Assembly (NCBI GenBank): GCA_964621525.1
Contig: CAZUMS010000008.1
Location: 65,686 to 129,685 of the forward strand
Direction of reading: 5' to 3'
From: CAZMGV01 sp964621525 [NCBI: uncultured bacterium]
Lineage (GTDB): Bacteria > JAGRBM01
Length of the DNA stretch: 64,000 bases
Shown: piece by piece, positions 32,833 through 41,695 of the stretch
How positions within the stretch are numbered: the first letter of the stretch is position 1
Layout of the letters: every line of letters begins with the position of its first letter
The notes under the pieces: generated by a model
Told to the model about the DNA's origin: nothing
The model's database searches: none
What the model saw: the letters and a program-made list of their open reading frames with translations, nothing else
Position numbers and translations under genes: made by a program

Positions 32833-33549
32833 TTGGCGAAACCTCTATTGAAATTTGACAGCCATCTGACGCTTCGTGAGCGAATCGTTGAAACCATTCG
32901 AGATGCAATCATCCGGGGCAACCTGAAGCCCGGGGAACGGGTCGCCGAAAGCGAGGTCGCCCGCTCGCTCGGGATCAGCCGCACGCCGATCCGTGAAGCG
33001 TTTCGTCAGCTGGAAAGCGAAGGATTCCTGACAGTTATGCCCCGCAAAGGTGCGGTGGTCAGCTCCTTCAGCGAGAAAGATATCGAGGAATTCTATGAGG
33101 TGAAGGCGCTGCTTGAAGGCGAAGCCGCCCGCCTCGCCCAGCCCAAGATGGGACATCGCGAGACTCAGCGGCTCCGTGAATTGAACGAAATGATGCGACT
33201 CGCCGCCGAGCGGGGTGATGCCAAGACCGTCTTCCGGGCCCATAACGAGTTTCATGCGACTTTCGTGGACCTCTGTGGCAACGACAAGCTCCGGGAGCTG
33301 ATCCACCAGCTCATGTCCCAGTTCGCCCGGTTTCGTTACCTGCTCTCGGTGAAGGGCGAGGTTCAGGATTCGTTGAACCAGCACGAACAGATCATCCTGG
33401 CGTTCGAGTCAGGTGACGCCGACCGGGTGGCGAAGCTTGTCCGGGAAAATGCCCGGACCGGTGCCCACAACATCCGGGAGAAAATCCTGCGGGCAACGGG
33501 CGGCGGAATCGCCTCCGGTCCCATGGCCGAATCACACCCAACTCCTTGA
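32833..33549 (+). CDS. GntR-family (FCD domain) transcriptional regulator
   Basis: 238 residues from a TTG start with GGAG about 10 bases upstream. The winged HTH is at about 12-75 (LRERIVETIRDAIIRGNLKP, then EVARSLGISRTPIREAFRQL and GFLTVMPRKGAVV). The all-helical FCD ligand-binding domain follows, with FEVKALLEGEA-type sequence at YEVKALLEGEAARL and a metal/ligand patch FRAHNEFHATFVDLCGN. The ligand, probably a carboxylate, is unknown. Palindromic operator upstream. Confidence 0.92.
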   Translation: MAKPLLKFDSHLTLRERIVETIRDAIIRGNLKPGERVAESEVARSLGISRTPIREAFRQLESEGFLTVMPRKGAVVSSFSEKDIEEFYEVKALLEGEAARLAQPKMGHRETQRLRELNEMMRLAAERGDAKTVFRAHNEFHATFVDLCGNDKLRELIHQLMSQFARFRYLLSVKGEVQDSLNQHEQIILAFESGDADRVAKLVRENARTGAHNIREKILRATGGGIASGPMAESHPTP

Positions 33550-33619
33550 AATTTCCGGGAAACTGGACCAAAAATCAGCCGTCCCGAGGTCCCATTAATT
33601 TCCGGTCTGGTTGGTTGCT

Positions 33620-34225
33620 ATGACGGTCCTCGACTCGAGAGTTCTGGTTCTGAACCGGCTCTATCAGCCGATCAATGTCATTTCGCTCCGCCGCGCCATC
33701 GTCATGTTCTATCAGGGTCTTGCCCGGGCGGTGACACCGGAGTTCGAGACTTTCGATTTCGATTCGTGGTCACAACTCTCGGCAGCCGTGGAAGAGGGTG
33801 AGCGTATCGGACTGGTCGACGGCGAAGGAATCCGCGTTCCGCGGGTGATTCTCGTCCGGCGGTGCGACTGGGTTCCCCAGCGCCATGTCAAGTTCAACCG
33901 GGCATCAATCTTCGCGCGCGACCGGAACCGTTGCCAGTACTGCGCCAAGACGCTCCCGCGCTCGGAACTCAATCTGGACCATGTGGTGCCGCGGTCGCAG
34001 GGCGGCCGCACCACCTGGGAGAACGTCGTCTGCTCTTGCATCCAGTGCAACCGGGTGAAGGGCGGCAATACGCCGGAACAGGCGCGGATGCGGCTGATCC
34101 GGGTTCCGTTCAAGCCGGCGTGGTCGCCGATCGCCAGCGTGCCGGTCTCCATGGGTATTCACCGCGACTGGGCGCCGTTCCTGGTTTCCACCGCCTACTG
34201 GAACGTCGAACTCGACGAGGACTGA
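33620..34225 (+). CDS. HNH endonuclease-family protein
   Basis: 201 residues from ATG 33620 (a TTG at 33611 is also in frame). The C-terminal half has an HNH zinc-finger nuclease motif: RNRCQYCAKTL, LNLDHVVPRSQGGRTTWENV and CSCIQCNRVKGG. The N-terminal half begins VLVLNRLYQPINVISLRRAI, the pattern of a widespread, apparently chromosomal HNH family that is not restriction-linked. Function unknown. It ends 13 bp before the MinD-like gene. Confidence 0.85.
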   Translation: MTVLDSRVLVLNRLYQPINVISLRRAIVMFYQGLARAVTPEFETFDFDSWSQLSAAVEEGERIGLVDGEGIRVPRVILVRRCDWVPQRHVKFNRASIFARDRNRCQYCAKTLPRSELNLDHVVPRSQGGRTTWENVVCSCIQCNRVKGGNTPEQARMRLIRVPFKPAWSPIASVPVSMGIHRDWAPFLVSTAYWNVELDED

Positions 34226-34238
34226 AAGGGAAACCCGC

Positions 34239-35165
34239 GTGTCCCAGACAGGGCCTCATGTGTTCGCCATTGCCGGTGGCAAGGGCGGGATCGGCAAGAG
34301 TTTCGTCTCGGTCCACCTGTCTGTGGCTCTGGCCCGCCGGGGGCTGAAAACCCTGCTGGTCGACTGCGACCTCGGCGGTTCGAACCTCCATACCTGTCTG
34401 GGGATCGATCCTCCGGCTGACTCTTTTCTGGATCTGCTGGATGCGGAGAGCGGCAAGACGGCTGGGCAGGTATCGATTCCGACGAGCGAACCGAATCTGC
34501 GGTTCGTGAGCGGGGCGAATGATCCCCTTCATGTACCGATTATCAAGCCCGGACAGCGCCGCAGGGCCATCGACCAGCTCAGGGAGATCGCCGGGGACAT
34601 TCTCATCCTCGACATCGGAGCGGGGACCACCGGAGACCGTGTGGATTTCTTCCTGCTGGCTAATACCGGCATTACGCTCACGACTCCTGAGCCGACCGCT
34701 ATCGAGAATGCCTACCGGTTCCTGAAGGCGGTTTTCTACCGGAAACTGGCCCAGACGCCCTTGAACGACCGGGCCAAGCAGTTCCTGTCGAACCTGCTCT
34801 ACCGGACCGGGGCGAACCGGCTGCCAACGCCGGTCCAGCTCCTCCAGACTCTCATGGAGTACGACCCGGACGGGGGCCGGATCCTGTCCGACGGTCTCGC
34901 ATCGCTGGATATCGGGCTCGTCGTAAACCAGATCCGTATCGATGCCGACCGCAGTCTTGCCGCCGCCATGTGCAGCGCCAGCCGCCGGTATTTCGGCCTG
35001 ACGGTTCACAATATGGGACAAATCCGGTATGATGACTTTGTCTGGCAAAGTCTGAGGCGCAGGACCCCGTTGTATGGTTTCCGTCCGGAAGCCCCCGCAG
35101 TGGCGGACATCGAGGGAGTGGCCTCCAAACTGGTGGAACGGTTGACGAAGGCGTCGGCTGCCTGA
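34239..35165 (+). CDS. MinD/ParA-like (FlhG-type) ATPase
   Basis: 308 residues. Deviant Walker A GGKGGIGKSFVSVHLS near 12-27, with the signature Lys, then LLVDCDLGGSNLHTCLG and ILILDIGAGTTGD. The family places or counts cell structures (division site, chromosomes, flagella, pili). It lacks an obvious C-terminal amphipathic helix like MinD. GTG start after GAAAGGG. The next gene starts 8 bp downstream and probably encodes its partner. Confidence 0.88.
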   Translation: MSQTGPHVFAIAGGKGGIGKSFVSVHLSVALARRGLKTLLVDCDLGGSNLHTCLGIDPPADSFLDLLDAESGKTAGQVSIPTSEPNLRFVSGANDPLHVPIIKPGQRRRAIDQLREIAGDILILDIGAGTTGDRVDFFLLANTGITLTTPEPTAIENAYRFLKAVFYRKLAQTPLNDRAKQFLSNLLYRTGANRLPTPVQLLQTLMEYDPDGGRILSDGLASLDIGLVVNQIRIDADRSLAAAMCSASRRYFGLTVHNMGQIRYDDFVWQSLRRRTPLYGFRPEAPAVADIEGVASKLVERLTKASAA

Positions 35166-35173
35166 GGTGGGGC

Positions 35174-36109
35174 GTGGCTGAGAACCGGCTTCCAAATCTG
35201 TACGAAGCGCTTGAACTGACTCCCGTCGCGGGCCGGAGTGAGATCATCGATGCGCTTCAGAAGCTCCGTGCCATTTACGGCTCGGAGTCGGATGCCTCGT
35301 ACACCCTGTTCAGCGCCGAAGACCGTCAGCGGATTCTGTCCGAACTGGATCTCGCTGAGTATTACCTTCTGGATACCGATCGCCGGACCCAGTATGACCG
35401 GGAGATTCTGGGTATTGGCGGAACCCGCCATGAACTGCCTCCGCCGCCTTTGGTCCAGCAGCTTTCGCTCCCGGCTGTTCCGCTTCAGGCGATAGTAGCG
35501 CCCGTAACTGCAGCTGCCCTTACACCGGTTGAGATGGTCAAGCCCAAACAGCCTATCGGTTTTCGTCCGCCTACGGAGACCGCCGTGGCACCGATGCAAG
35601 CGGTCCCGATGTCGGCAGAGCAGGTAGTTTCAGCTCCAGTTGCCATGGCGGCTCCCAGTTTCCCTCCTCCGGCAGCACCTGTTGCTCCGGTCGTTGCACC
35701 TGCTCCCGCTGTTCCGAAATCTGTGCCCGCAGTTCCGGCCACGAAATTGCCGGGGATGGCTCCGGTGGCAACCCGCGCGCCGGTAAATCCGCCCGTTCCG
35801 GTTATCCCGGCGGACCGTCCCCGCCCCGATCCGGCAGGGTATTTCGCCGACATTAACGACTATACGGGCAAGAATCTCCGCCGGTACAGGGAAGCTTCAG
35901 GCATTTCCCTGCGGGATATCTCGGCCATCACCCGGATTCCGCCCCAACACCTGGAAAATATTGAATCGGATGATTTCGGATTGTTACCCGCGCCTGTTTA
36001 TCTCAAAGGATTTCTGAAGAGTTATTGTAAGGTTTTGAACCTGAATCCGCAGGCCATTGACGGCTATATGAACCACGTTCGCATTTTCACCGATTTACAT
36101 AAGAAGTAG
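35174..36109 (+). CDS. J-like/RodZ-type HTH protein
   Basis: 311 residues with three parts. About 1-80 is a J-domain-like helical bundle (LYEALELTPVAGRSEIIDAL, LAEYYLLDTDRRTQYDREIL) without the HPD motif, so it should not activate DnaK. About 85-215 is a Pro/Ala/Val-rich low-complexity linker. About 220-300 is a Cro-type HTH_25 domain (NLRRYREASGISLRDISAIT, then VYLKGFLKSYCKVLNLNPQ), as in the N-terminus of RodZ, but with no membrane helix after it. The pairing with a MinD-like ATPase suggests a positioning module. GTG start after GGTGGGG. Confidence 0.82.
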   Translation: MAENRLPNLYEALELTPVAGRSEIIDALQKLRAIYGSESDASYTLFSAEDRQRILSELDLAEYYLLDTDRRTQYDREILGIGGTRHELPPPPLVQQLSLPAVPLQAIVAPVTAAALTPVEMVKPKQPIGFRPPTETAVAPMQAVPMSAEQVVSAPVAMAAPSFPPPAAPVAPVVAPAPAVPKSVPAVPATKLPGMAPVATRAPVNPPVPVIPADRPRPDPAGYFADINDYTGKNLRRYREASGISLRDISAITRIPPQHLENIESDDFGLLPAPVYLKGFLKSYCKVLNLNPQAIDGYMNHVRIFTDLHKK

Positions 36110-36159
36110 CGCAGGCAGTTATTGAAGCTCGATTGTTTTAAAGTCAGCATCACTCAGAG

Positions 36160-36189
36160 TTGACTAAAATCCCAAAGTTTCGTAATACT
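36160..36189 (+). promoter_or_regulatory. Candidate sigma-70 promoter
   Basis: TTGACT, 18-bp spacer, AATACT, in an AT-rich intergenic stretch 52 bp before the small conserved gene at 36242. Confidence 0.45.
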
Positions 36190-36241
36190 ATCAATAGTTT
36201 AGCGCCTTCCGCTCCCACGGAAAGTCAGGTAAGCAACCACT

Positions 36242-36502
36242 GTGGCACTGATAACTGATCCGCAAGCCGCCCGGCGTCTGGCTCGAGCTATTGTCTCGGA
36301 CGTGGAGCTTTATAACGGCGAAAAGATCAAGAACGGCATCGAACAGGATAATCTGTTTGATGCGATCAAAGACGAACTGGAAGAGGGCCGCGCCCTGTTC
36401 AACGAGCGCGTGGATCCTTCGCAGCAGCCATATCAGTTCGATCTCGCCGTTGTGGATGTCCTCCTCAAGCACAGCGTCAAATACAAATCGAAGATCTGGT
36501 AA
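36242..36502 (+). CDS. Small conserved protein upstream of rluD
   Basis: 86 residues, GTG start. No signal peptide or membrane segment. ARAIVSDVELYNGEKIKNGI followed by ELEEGRALFNERVDPSQ resembles a short acidic helical protein I associate with deltaproteobacterial genomes next to pseudouridine synthase genes. Function unknown. It precedes rluD by 75 bp and probably shares its promoter. Confidence 0.7.
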   Translation: MALITDPQAARRLARAIVSDVELYNGEKIKNGIEQDNLFDAIKDELEEGRALFNERVDPSQQPYQFDLAVVDVLLKHSVKYKSKIW

Positions 36503-36577
36503 CGCGCATTGCAGGTGCAGTTGCCGGCAGAGACCGCCCGGTACGAACCGCCGGGTGAAAGGCCGTTGGGCCCAGTC

Positions 36578-37540
36578 ATGGAATCTCGCAGCACACAGTG
36601 GACCGTCGAAACCGGCCGTGAGCCGGTCAGGCTCGACCGGTTTCTGGCCGACCAGTCGGCAGCCAGTTCGCGTGAACGGGCGAGAAAGCTGATCGAAGAC
36701 GGCCTGGTTGAGATCGACGGCGAACCAGAAAGTAAGCCCTCGCGTCTCCTCGAGGGTGGAGAGCGGATCAGTGTCCGTGTGCCAGACACCGGTGTCCCGG
36801 AAATCAGTCCGAAACTCCGCCCGGTGCGCGCAACGCTCGAAATCGTCCATGAAGATGACAGCCTTATCGTGATCAACAAGCCCCGCGGAGTTGTCGTGCA
36901 TCCGGGTGCTGGAACGCGCTCTCCCACCCTGGTTGAACAGGTGCTCGGCCATACGAAGCTTTCGCCCATCGGAGCCCCGCTCCGGCCCGGTGTCGTCCAC
37001 AGGATCGACAAGGACACGTCTGGCCTACTGGTCCTCGCCAAGACCGAAAAGGCCCATCAGGCGCTGGCGACCCTGTTCGAGAAGCACGATATAACCCGGA
37101 TTTATGACGGCCTTGTCTGGGGAACGGTCGCCGCTCCCAGTGGAAAGATTGAAAGCAGTCTTGGCCGCCACCCCTCGAACCGCGTCCGGTTCGCTTCAGT
37201 GAAAAGAGGCGGGCGGAGGGCCGTGACGCTCTGGAAACGCGTGGCTGTACGGGGCCCATTAAGCCATCTCCGGTTCAAGCTCGAAACCGGGCGGACCCAC
37301 CAGATCCGGGTCCATGCTGCCGAAATGGGCCACCCGCTCGTCGGAGACCCCCTCTACGGACGTCGTCGGCCGCCACGGGACTTGCCTGCCGGGTTACAAT
37401 CGGCCCTGAGCCGGTTGCGGGGCCAGGCACTGCACGCGGGAATATTGGGATTCGTGCATCCGGTGACACGCCAGAAACTTCATCTGGCTGCACCGCTGCC
37501 GGTGGATATGATGGAGGTACTGAAAAGTGCCGGAAGCTGA
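36578..37540 (+). CDS. rluD: 23S rRNA pseudouridine synthase (RluD-type)
   Basis: 320 residues from ATG 36578; an in-frame GTG at 36509 has no support. An N-terminal S4 RNA-binding domain (LDRFLADQSAASSRERARKL) is followed by the RluA/RluD catalytic domain: VVINKPRGVVVHPGAG and HRIDKDTSGLLVLAKT with catalytic Asp144, then ETGRTHQIRVHAAEMGHPLV. It modifies uridines in helix 69 of 23S rRNA in model species. It overlaps the next gene by 14 bp. Confidence 0.93.
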   Translation: MESRSTQWTVETGREPVRLDRFLADQSAASSRERARKLIEDGLVEIDGEPESKPSRLLEGGERISVRVPDTGVPEISPKLRPVRATLEIVHEDDSLIVINKPRGVVVHPGAGTRSPTLVEQVLGHTKLSPIGAPLRPGVVHRIDKDTSGLLVLAKTEKAHQALATLFEKHDITRIYDGLVWGTVAAPSGKIESSLGRHPSNRVRFASVKRGGRRAVTLWKRVAVRGPLSHLRFKLETGRTHQIRVHAAEMGHPLVGDPLYGRRRPPRDLPAGLQSALSRLRGQALHAGILGFVHPVTRQKLHLAAPLPVDMMEVLKSAGS

Positions 37541-38351
37541 ACTCTCCAAGGTCGGATCGTTCAAGGTCGTGACCTCACCCATGCTCGCAACCGAAAGCGG
37601 TATCGTCCACGGATTCGGGACGAAGAAACAGGGCGGAAGCAGGAGCAGGACGGCCGCCAGTTTTTCCAATCCGTTTACCGCCAGCGGGGCATTCGATACC
37701 AAGTCTCCCGTTGCCGAATTGACGAAAGACGCCGGTTTTGCGGCTAAAAATGTCCTGTTTCCCAAACAGGTTCATGGCAACCGGGTTCTCGTTTTCGATC
37801 AAATGCCGGCGGACCCGGATGAAGTGCGCCGGACCGAAGCGGACGCCATTATCAGTACCGTGCCGGGACTCATGATCGGCGTAATGACGGCCGACTGTTT
37901 GCCGATCCTGTTTTACGACCCTCATCGTCAGGTTGTGGCGGCGGTTCATGCCGGCTGGCGTGGAACGCTGAATATGATTGCCCGCCGGACCATGGAGATT
38001 CTCATCAAAGATTTCCGGTGCGAACCTGGAAGCCTTCTGGTGGCACTGGGACCATCGATTTCAGGCCAGTCGTTCGAGATCGATGAACCATTGCTGAACC
38101 AGTTCCGGCAGGCATTCGAATACTGGAGCCGCTATGCGCGCCCCCAGCGTCAGGCCAAGTGGCTCATGGATTTCCGGATGATTAACGCCCACATGCTGGC
38201 GTTGATGGGCCTTGAGGAAAAGAATTTCTGGGTATCGGGACAGTGTACCTATCTGGAAAAGGACCTGTTCTGGAGTTATCGCCGGGATGGGGAACAGGCG
38301 GGCCGGATGTTCAATTTTATCGGCCTCAAGCCCGTCCGGCACCGCTCTTGA
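37527..38351 (+). CDS. pgeF: Laccase-domain protein, peptidoglycan-editing factor family
   Basis: 274 residues, GTG start. The YfiH/PgeF family Cu-oxidase-like fold is recognised from HGFGTKKQGG, the QVHGNRV His motif, VMTADCLPILFYDP (Cys) and VAAVHAGWRGTLNMIARRT (His), the metal triad of the family. Members act as purine nucleosidases or remove wrongly incorporated residues from muropeptides. It starts inside the end of rluD, an arrangement seen in many bacteria. Confidence 0.9.
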   Translation: MPEAELSKVGSFKVVTSPMLATESGIVHGFGTKKQGGSRSRTAASFSNPFTASGAFDTKSPVAELTKDAGFAAKNVLFPKQVHGNRVLVFDQMPADPDEVRRTEADAIISTVPGLMIGVMTADCLPILFYDPHRQVVAAVHAGWRGTLNMIARRTMEILIKDFRCEPGSLLVALGPSISGQSFEIDEPLLNQFRQAFEYWSRYARPQRQAKWLMDFRMINAHMLALMGLEEKNFWVSGQCTYLEKDLFWSYRRDGEQAGRMFNFIGLKPVRHRS

Positions 38352-38377
38352 CACAGCCCGGAGATAGCTTTAATAAA
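38348..38377 (+). promoter_or_regulatory. Candidate rho promoter
   Basis: A perfect TTGACA overlaps the pgeF stop codon and is followed by an AT-rich TTTAATAAA that supplies a -10 box at 15-18 bp spacing. Confidence 0.5.
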
Positions 38378-38386
38378 GGGGGCATC

Positions 38387-38774
38387 GGGAGCCTGAAGGG
38401 TTTTTAATCCTGTTCCGTGGCTCCCGTCCTGCCTGCTCGAAAGCCCTAAAGCAGACAACGAAGCGGTTCTGGCGGGAGCTGTCTGTCGTTGATCGCCGGT
38501 CCGGCCTGATGCCGAAACAGAAACGGACACGGAAGTTCTGAAGCCGTCTAAGGGGACGGGAAAGTCGCAAAACAGTCGGCAGACACCACAATTTCATTTT
38601 CCCAGGGGCCCGTATTCCGGGCTGCACACCCTGCGGACGGCAACCCGGGCCCGGCAGCGGCCCGCCACACCACCAAATCCCAAGATCTAAACCAGTTTAA
38701 TCCAGAAGTATCAGGTCCCGTACGGGACGCTTGAGGGACAACCAGAGCACCGGGAGTCGGAAGACAGGAGAGCC
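38387..38774 (+). promoter_or_regulatory. Long structured leader of rho
   Basis: There is a 388-base gap between the candidate promoter and the rho ATG with no credible gene. It contains GGGAGCC (38387-38393) pairing with GGCTCCC (38419-38425) around a T-rich loop, a GC-rich stretch with GCCCG-TATTC-CGGGC near 38608-38622, and a perfect palindrome GTCCCGTACGGGAC at 38715-38728. Rho leaders are autoregulated by Rho in Escherichia coli; the same is inferred here. Confidence 0.5.
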
Positions 38775-40220
38775 ATGAGCGACGAGAAGCGACCCACACG
38801 AGGCGGCGGCCGGGGACACGGCCGGCCGGTCAGGCGCGGCGGAAACGGCAACGTGCAGGACAATTTCGACAATGAATCCATTGCACCGTCCGCCAGGCGG
38901 CGGAACGCTCCAATTCAGCCTCCGGCACCTGACGATCCGGAGATCGCGCTTCCAGAGGAACGCAAGAACGTCCTTGATCTCAGGGAACTGAAGGCAAAAA
39001 AGCCGATCGAGCTGAACGAAATCGCCCGTAACCTCGGCGTCGAAGGATATGCGGGCCTGCGCAAGCAGGAGCTGATCTTTGCCATTCTCCAGAAGCAGGT
39101 CGAAAAGGAAGGCGTAATATACTCGGAAGGTGTTCTGGAGTGCCTGCCCGACGGCTTCGGCTTCCTTCGTTCCCCGGACTACAACTATCTGCCGGGACCG
39201 GACGACAACTACGTTTCTCCGTCCCAGATCCGCAAGTTCAACCTGAGAACCGGCGACACGATCACCGGCCAGATCCGCCCGCCCAAGGATAACGAGCGGT
39301 ATTTCGCGCTGCTCAAGATCGAAACGGTCAATTTTGATCCGCCCGACAAGGCGTTCGACAAGGTCCTCTTCGATAACCTGACGCCGCTCTACGCGACCCA
39401 GCAGCTCAAGATGGAAACCGGCCCGAACGACATGTCCGGGCGGCTTCTGGACCTGCTCGTGCCGGTCGGCAAGGGTCAGCGCGGTCTCATTGTCGCACCG
39501 CCCAGGACCGGCAAGACGATGCTTCTCCAGACCATTGCCAATGCCATCACGAAGAATCATCCGGACAGCGTGCTGATCGTCCTCCTGATCGACGAACGTC
39601 CGGAAGAAGTCACCGACATGCAGCGTTCGGTCGCCGGCGAGGTCGTCAGCTCGACTTTCGACGAACCGGCCCAGCGGCACGTTCAGGTGGCTGAAATGGT
39701 CATCGAAAAGGCCAAACGGCTCGTCGAGCATGGCCGCGACGTCATCATTCTGCTGGATTCCATTACCCGGCTCGCCCGTGCCTACAACACGGTCGTTCCG
39801 CCGTCGGGCAAGATCCTTTCCGGCGGTGTGGATTCGAACGCCCTCCACAAGCCGAAACGGTTCTTCGGTGCAGCCCGTAACGTGGAAGAGGGCGGTTCAC
39901 TCACGATCATTGCCACGGCGCTGATCGATACCGGCTCCCGCATGGACGAAGTCATCTTCGAAGAGTTCAAGGGCACTGGCAACATGGAAGTGGTGCTGGA
40001 CCGGAAGCTTGCCGACAAGCGCATCTTCCCGGCCATTGATCTCCTCAAGTCCGGGACCCGGAAGGAAGAGCTCATCCTGGCTCCGGGGATCATCCAGAAG
40101 ATCTGGATGCTCCGGAAGGTGCTTTCCCCGCTGAATCCGGTTGACGCCATGGAGTTCCTCATCGAGAAGATGGAAGGAACCAAGGACAACGACCACTTCA
40201 TCCAGTCAATGAACCGCTAG
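38775..40220 (+). CDS. rho: Transcription termination factor Rho
   Basis: 481 residues. An Arg/Gly-rich N-terminal extension (about 1-35, [17 protein letters not shown]) precedes the Rho-N domain ([20 protein letters not shown]), the RNA-binding cold-shock-like OB fold ([20 protein letters not shown]), and the RecA-type motor with Walker [32 protein letters not shown] and Walker [23 protein letters not shown] precedes the ATG by about 6 bases. A strong terminator follows. Confidence 0.98.
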   Translation: MSDEKRPTRGGGRGHGRPVRRGGNGNVQDNFDNESIAPSARRRNAPIQPPAPDDPEIALPEERKNVLDLRELKAKKPIELNEIARNLGVEGYAGLRKQELIFAILQKQVEKEGVIYSEGVLECLPDGFGFLRSPDYNYLPGPDDNYVSPSQIRKFNLRTGDTITGQIRPPKDNERYFALLKIETVNFDPPDKAFDKVLFDNLTPLYATQQLKMETGPNDMSGRLLDLLVPVGKGQRGLIVAPPRTGKTMLLQTIANAITKNHPDSVLIVLLIDERPEEVTDMQRSVAGEVVSSTFDEPAQRHVQVAEMVIEKAKRLVEHGRDVIILLDSITRLARAYNTVVPPSGKILSGGVDSNALHKPKRFFGAARNVEEGGSLTIIATALIDTGSRMDEVIFEEFKGTGNMEVVLDRKLADKRIFPAIDLLKSGTRKEELILAPGIIQKIWMLRKVLSPLNPVDAMEFLIEKMEGTKDNDHFIQSMNR

Positions 40221-40239
40221 GGCGGGTGTGGTTCAGGAG

Positions 40240-40275
40240 ACGGGCAGCCCTCTACTCGCAGAGGCTGCCCGTTTT
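40240..40275 (+). terminator. Intrinsic terminator after rho
   Basis: ACGGGCAGCC pairs with GGCTGCCCGT, extended by an inner TCT/AGA pair across one bulged base, and is followed by TTTT. It sits 19 bp after the rho stop. Confidence 0.85.
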
Positions 40276-40299
40276 CATCGGGAATCGCGGTTTGGGCCA

Positions 40300-40365
40300 G
40301 TTTAACGAGGTGCTAAATTATTTGACATAATATAAATTGATTAGAGTAACGCTATGATGAAGAGC
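40300..40365. other. AT-rich intergenic patch between convergent genes
   Basis: About 65 bases of unusually AT-rich DNA lie between the rho terminator and the end of the bamB-like gene. It holds a perfect TTGACA (40322-40327) and several TAATA-like words, then ATGATG followed by a stop four codons on. No gene or RNA is recognisable. Confidence 0.3.
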
Positions 40366-40378
40366 CGGTAACTGCGAC

Positions 40379-41689
40379 TTAGTCCGTCTTTGCGAGCCCA
40401 CGCTGTTCTATCCGGATAACATAAAGACGGCCTTCGTTATCGACTCCTGCCAGGTAGCCCCGCTCAGGGTCGCTGCCGAGCCTGGACCATAGTTCATCGC
40501 TCGTCCCGAGTTCCCCTACCAGTTGGCCGGTTTCGGGATCGTAGAACCGGATCATCCCGTCGCTTCGGGGTACGGCAAACAATCCTTGGATGGCGACCGG
40601 CTGGCCGAACAGCCCGTCGGGCTCCTGATCGCAGTCCAGCCCGAAAATCACGAACATTTTGAAGTAATCAGTCCATTCGCAGGCCCGAAACGTGAACTTT
40701 TCTGCCACCCAGCGGTCTTCACCTTCGGTGGTTGAATAAGCCCGAAGTTCGCCGTCCTGATTGCCGGCCACCAGCGTCCTGGATAAACGGTCCACAGCCG
40801 GCCCGCTGGTCGCCTTGAGGTCTTTCTGCCAGATCACGATGCCATCGTCGTCCCGGATCCGGCCAATTCCCCGGCTGGCAATGGTGAAGTACGAGGACCC
40901 GAGGTCGTTCGCCAGAAGGAAATCGGTGTCATAGAGATCGACCCCTCGGGAGGCGGTGGCCCGTTTGGCAACTTCCCGGGTCCAGAGCAGCCGTCCCGAC
41001 AGGTCCGCCGCCGAAATCCGGGCGTCCCACCTGCCGAAAAGCAAATGGTCATCGGCGACGGTTACGCCGGCCGCGCCGGCAATCGACGGGCGGCCGTCGA
41101 GTGGTGTTTCGCCGGGAATGGTCCACAAAGCGCTACCGGTAGCCGGATCGAAAGCCTGAAGCCCGCCATCTATGGTCGGAACCACAGCCCGGTTTTCCAC
41201 GATCACTACCGGTCCGGCGACCGCCACCGGCAATTGCACCGACCATAGATCCGCCCCGTCCTGCTTATTGAAGCCGAGCACCCAGCCGGTTTTCGTTCCG
41301 ACGACCAGTTCCTTACCGGTCGTGCCCGGTTTCCCGGCCATGGCACCCTTCCCCGGCCGAATTTTCCAGTTCAGCCGGCCGGACTCAATCTTGAAGGAAA
41401 AGAGATGGCCGGTGGAGGTACCAACAAAAAGGTCCTCGCCGGCAATCAGGGGTTCGCCCGGCTCTCCTGCGGCATAGTGGCTGTATTTCAGCTTGACCGG
41501 CAGGATGCCGAACCACTCGACGGCCTGAAGTCCTTCGTCAGCAGGCAGCTCCCGGCTCCACAGAAGATTGATGTCGTATCGGTCGCTCCAGCCGCGTTCC
41601 AGACCAACGCTGCTGAACCACGCACAGGATGAAAGCAGGCCCGCGGCAACGGCAACGGACAGAGGCCGAAGGGGATTCCGGCTGGTCAC
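40379..41689 (-). CDS. bamB: BamB-like outer-membrane assembly lipoprotein
   Basis: 436 residues. A lipobox (GLLSSCAW) follows the signal peptide. The rest is a PQQ-type beta-propeller with repeated blades such as GHLFSFKIESGRLNWKIR, GWVLGFNKQDGADLWSVQ and GGLQAFDPATGSALWTI. The family belongs to the BAM complex that inserts outer-membrane barrels. The next gene upstream is a YfgM-like protein, the same pair as in Escherichia coli, which supports the call. Confidence 0.85.
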   Translation of the reverse strand: MTSRNPLRPLSVAVAAGLLSSCAWFSSVGLERGWSDRYDINLLWSRELPADEGLQAVEWFGILPVKLKYSHYAAGEPGEPLIAGEDLFVGTSTGHLFSFKIESGRLNWKIRPGKGAMAGKPGTTGKELVVGTKTGWVLGFNKQDGADLWSVQLPVAVAGPVVIVENRAVVPTIDGGLQAFDPATGSALWTIPGETPLDGRPSIAGAAGVTVADDHLLFGRWDARISAADLSGRLLWTREVAKRATASRGVDLYDTDFLLANDLGSSYFTIASRGIGRIRDDDGIVIWQKDLKATSGPAVDRLSRTLVAGNQDGELRAYSTTEGEDRWVAEKFTFRACEWTDYFKMFVIFGLDCDQEPDGLFGQPVAIQGLFAVPRSDGMIRFYDPETGQLVGELGTSDELWSRLGSDPERGYLAGVDNEGRLYVIRIEQRGLAKTD

Positions 41690-41695
41690 GCCAGG

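Noticed and set aside
34239-35165. A plasmid/chromosome ParA-ParB partition pair
   Set aside because: The next gene is a J-like/HTH_25 protein, not ParB, and no parS-like repeats are visible.
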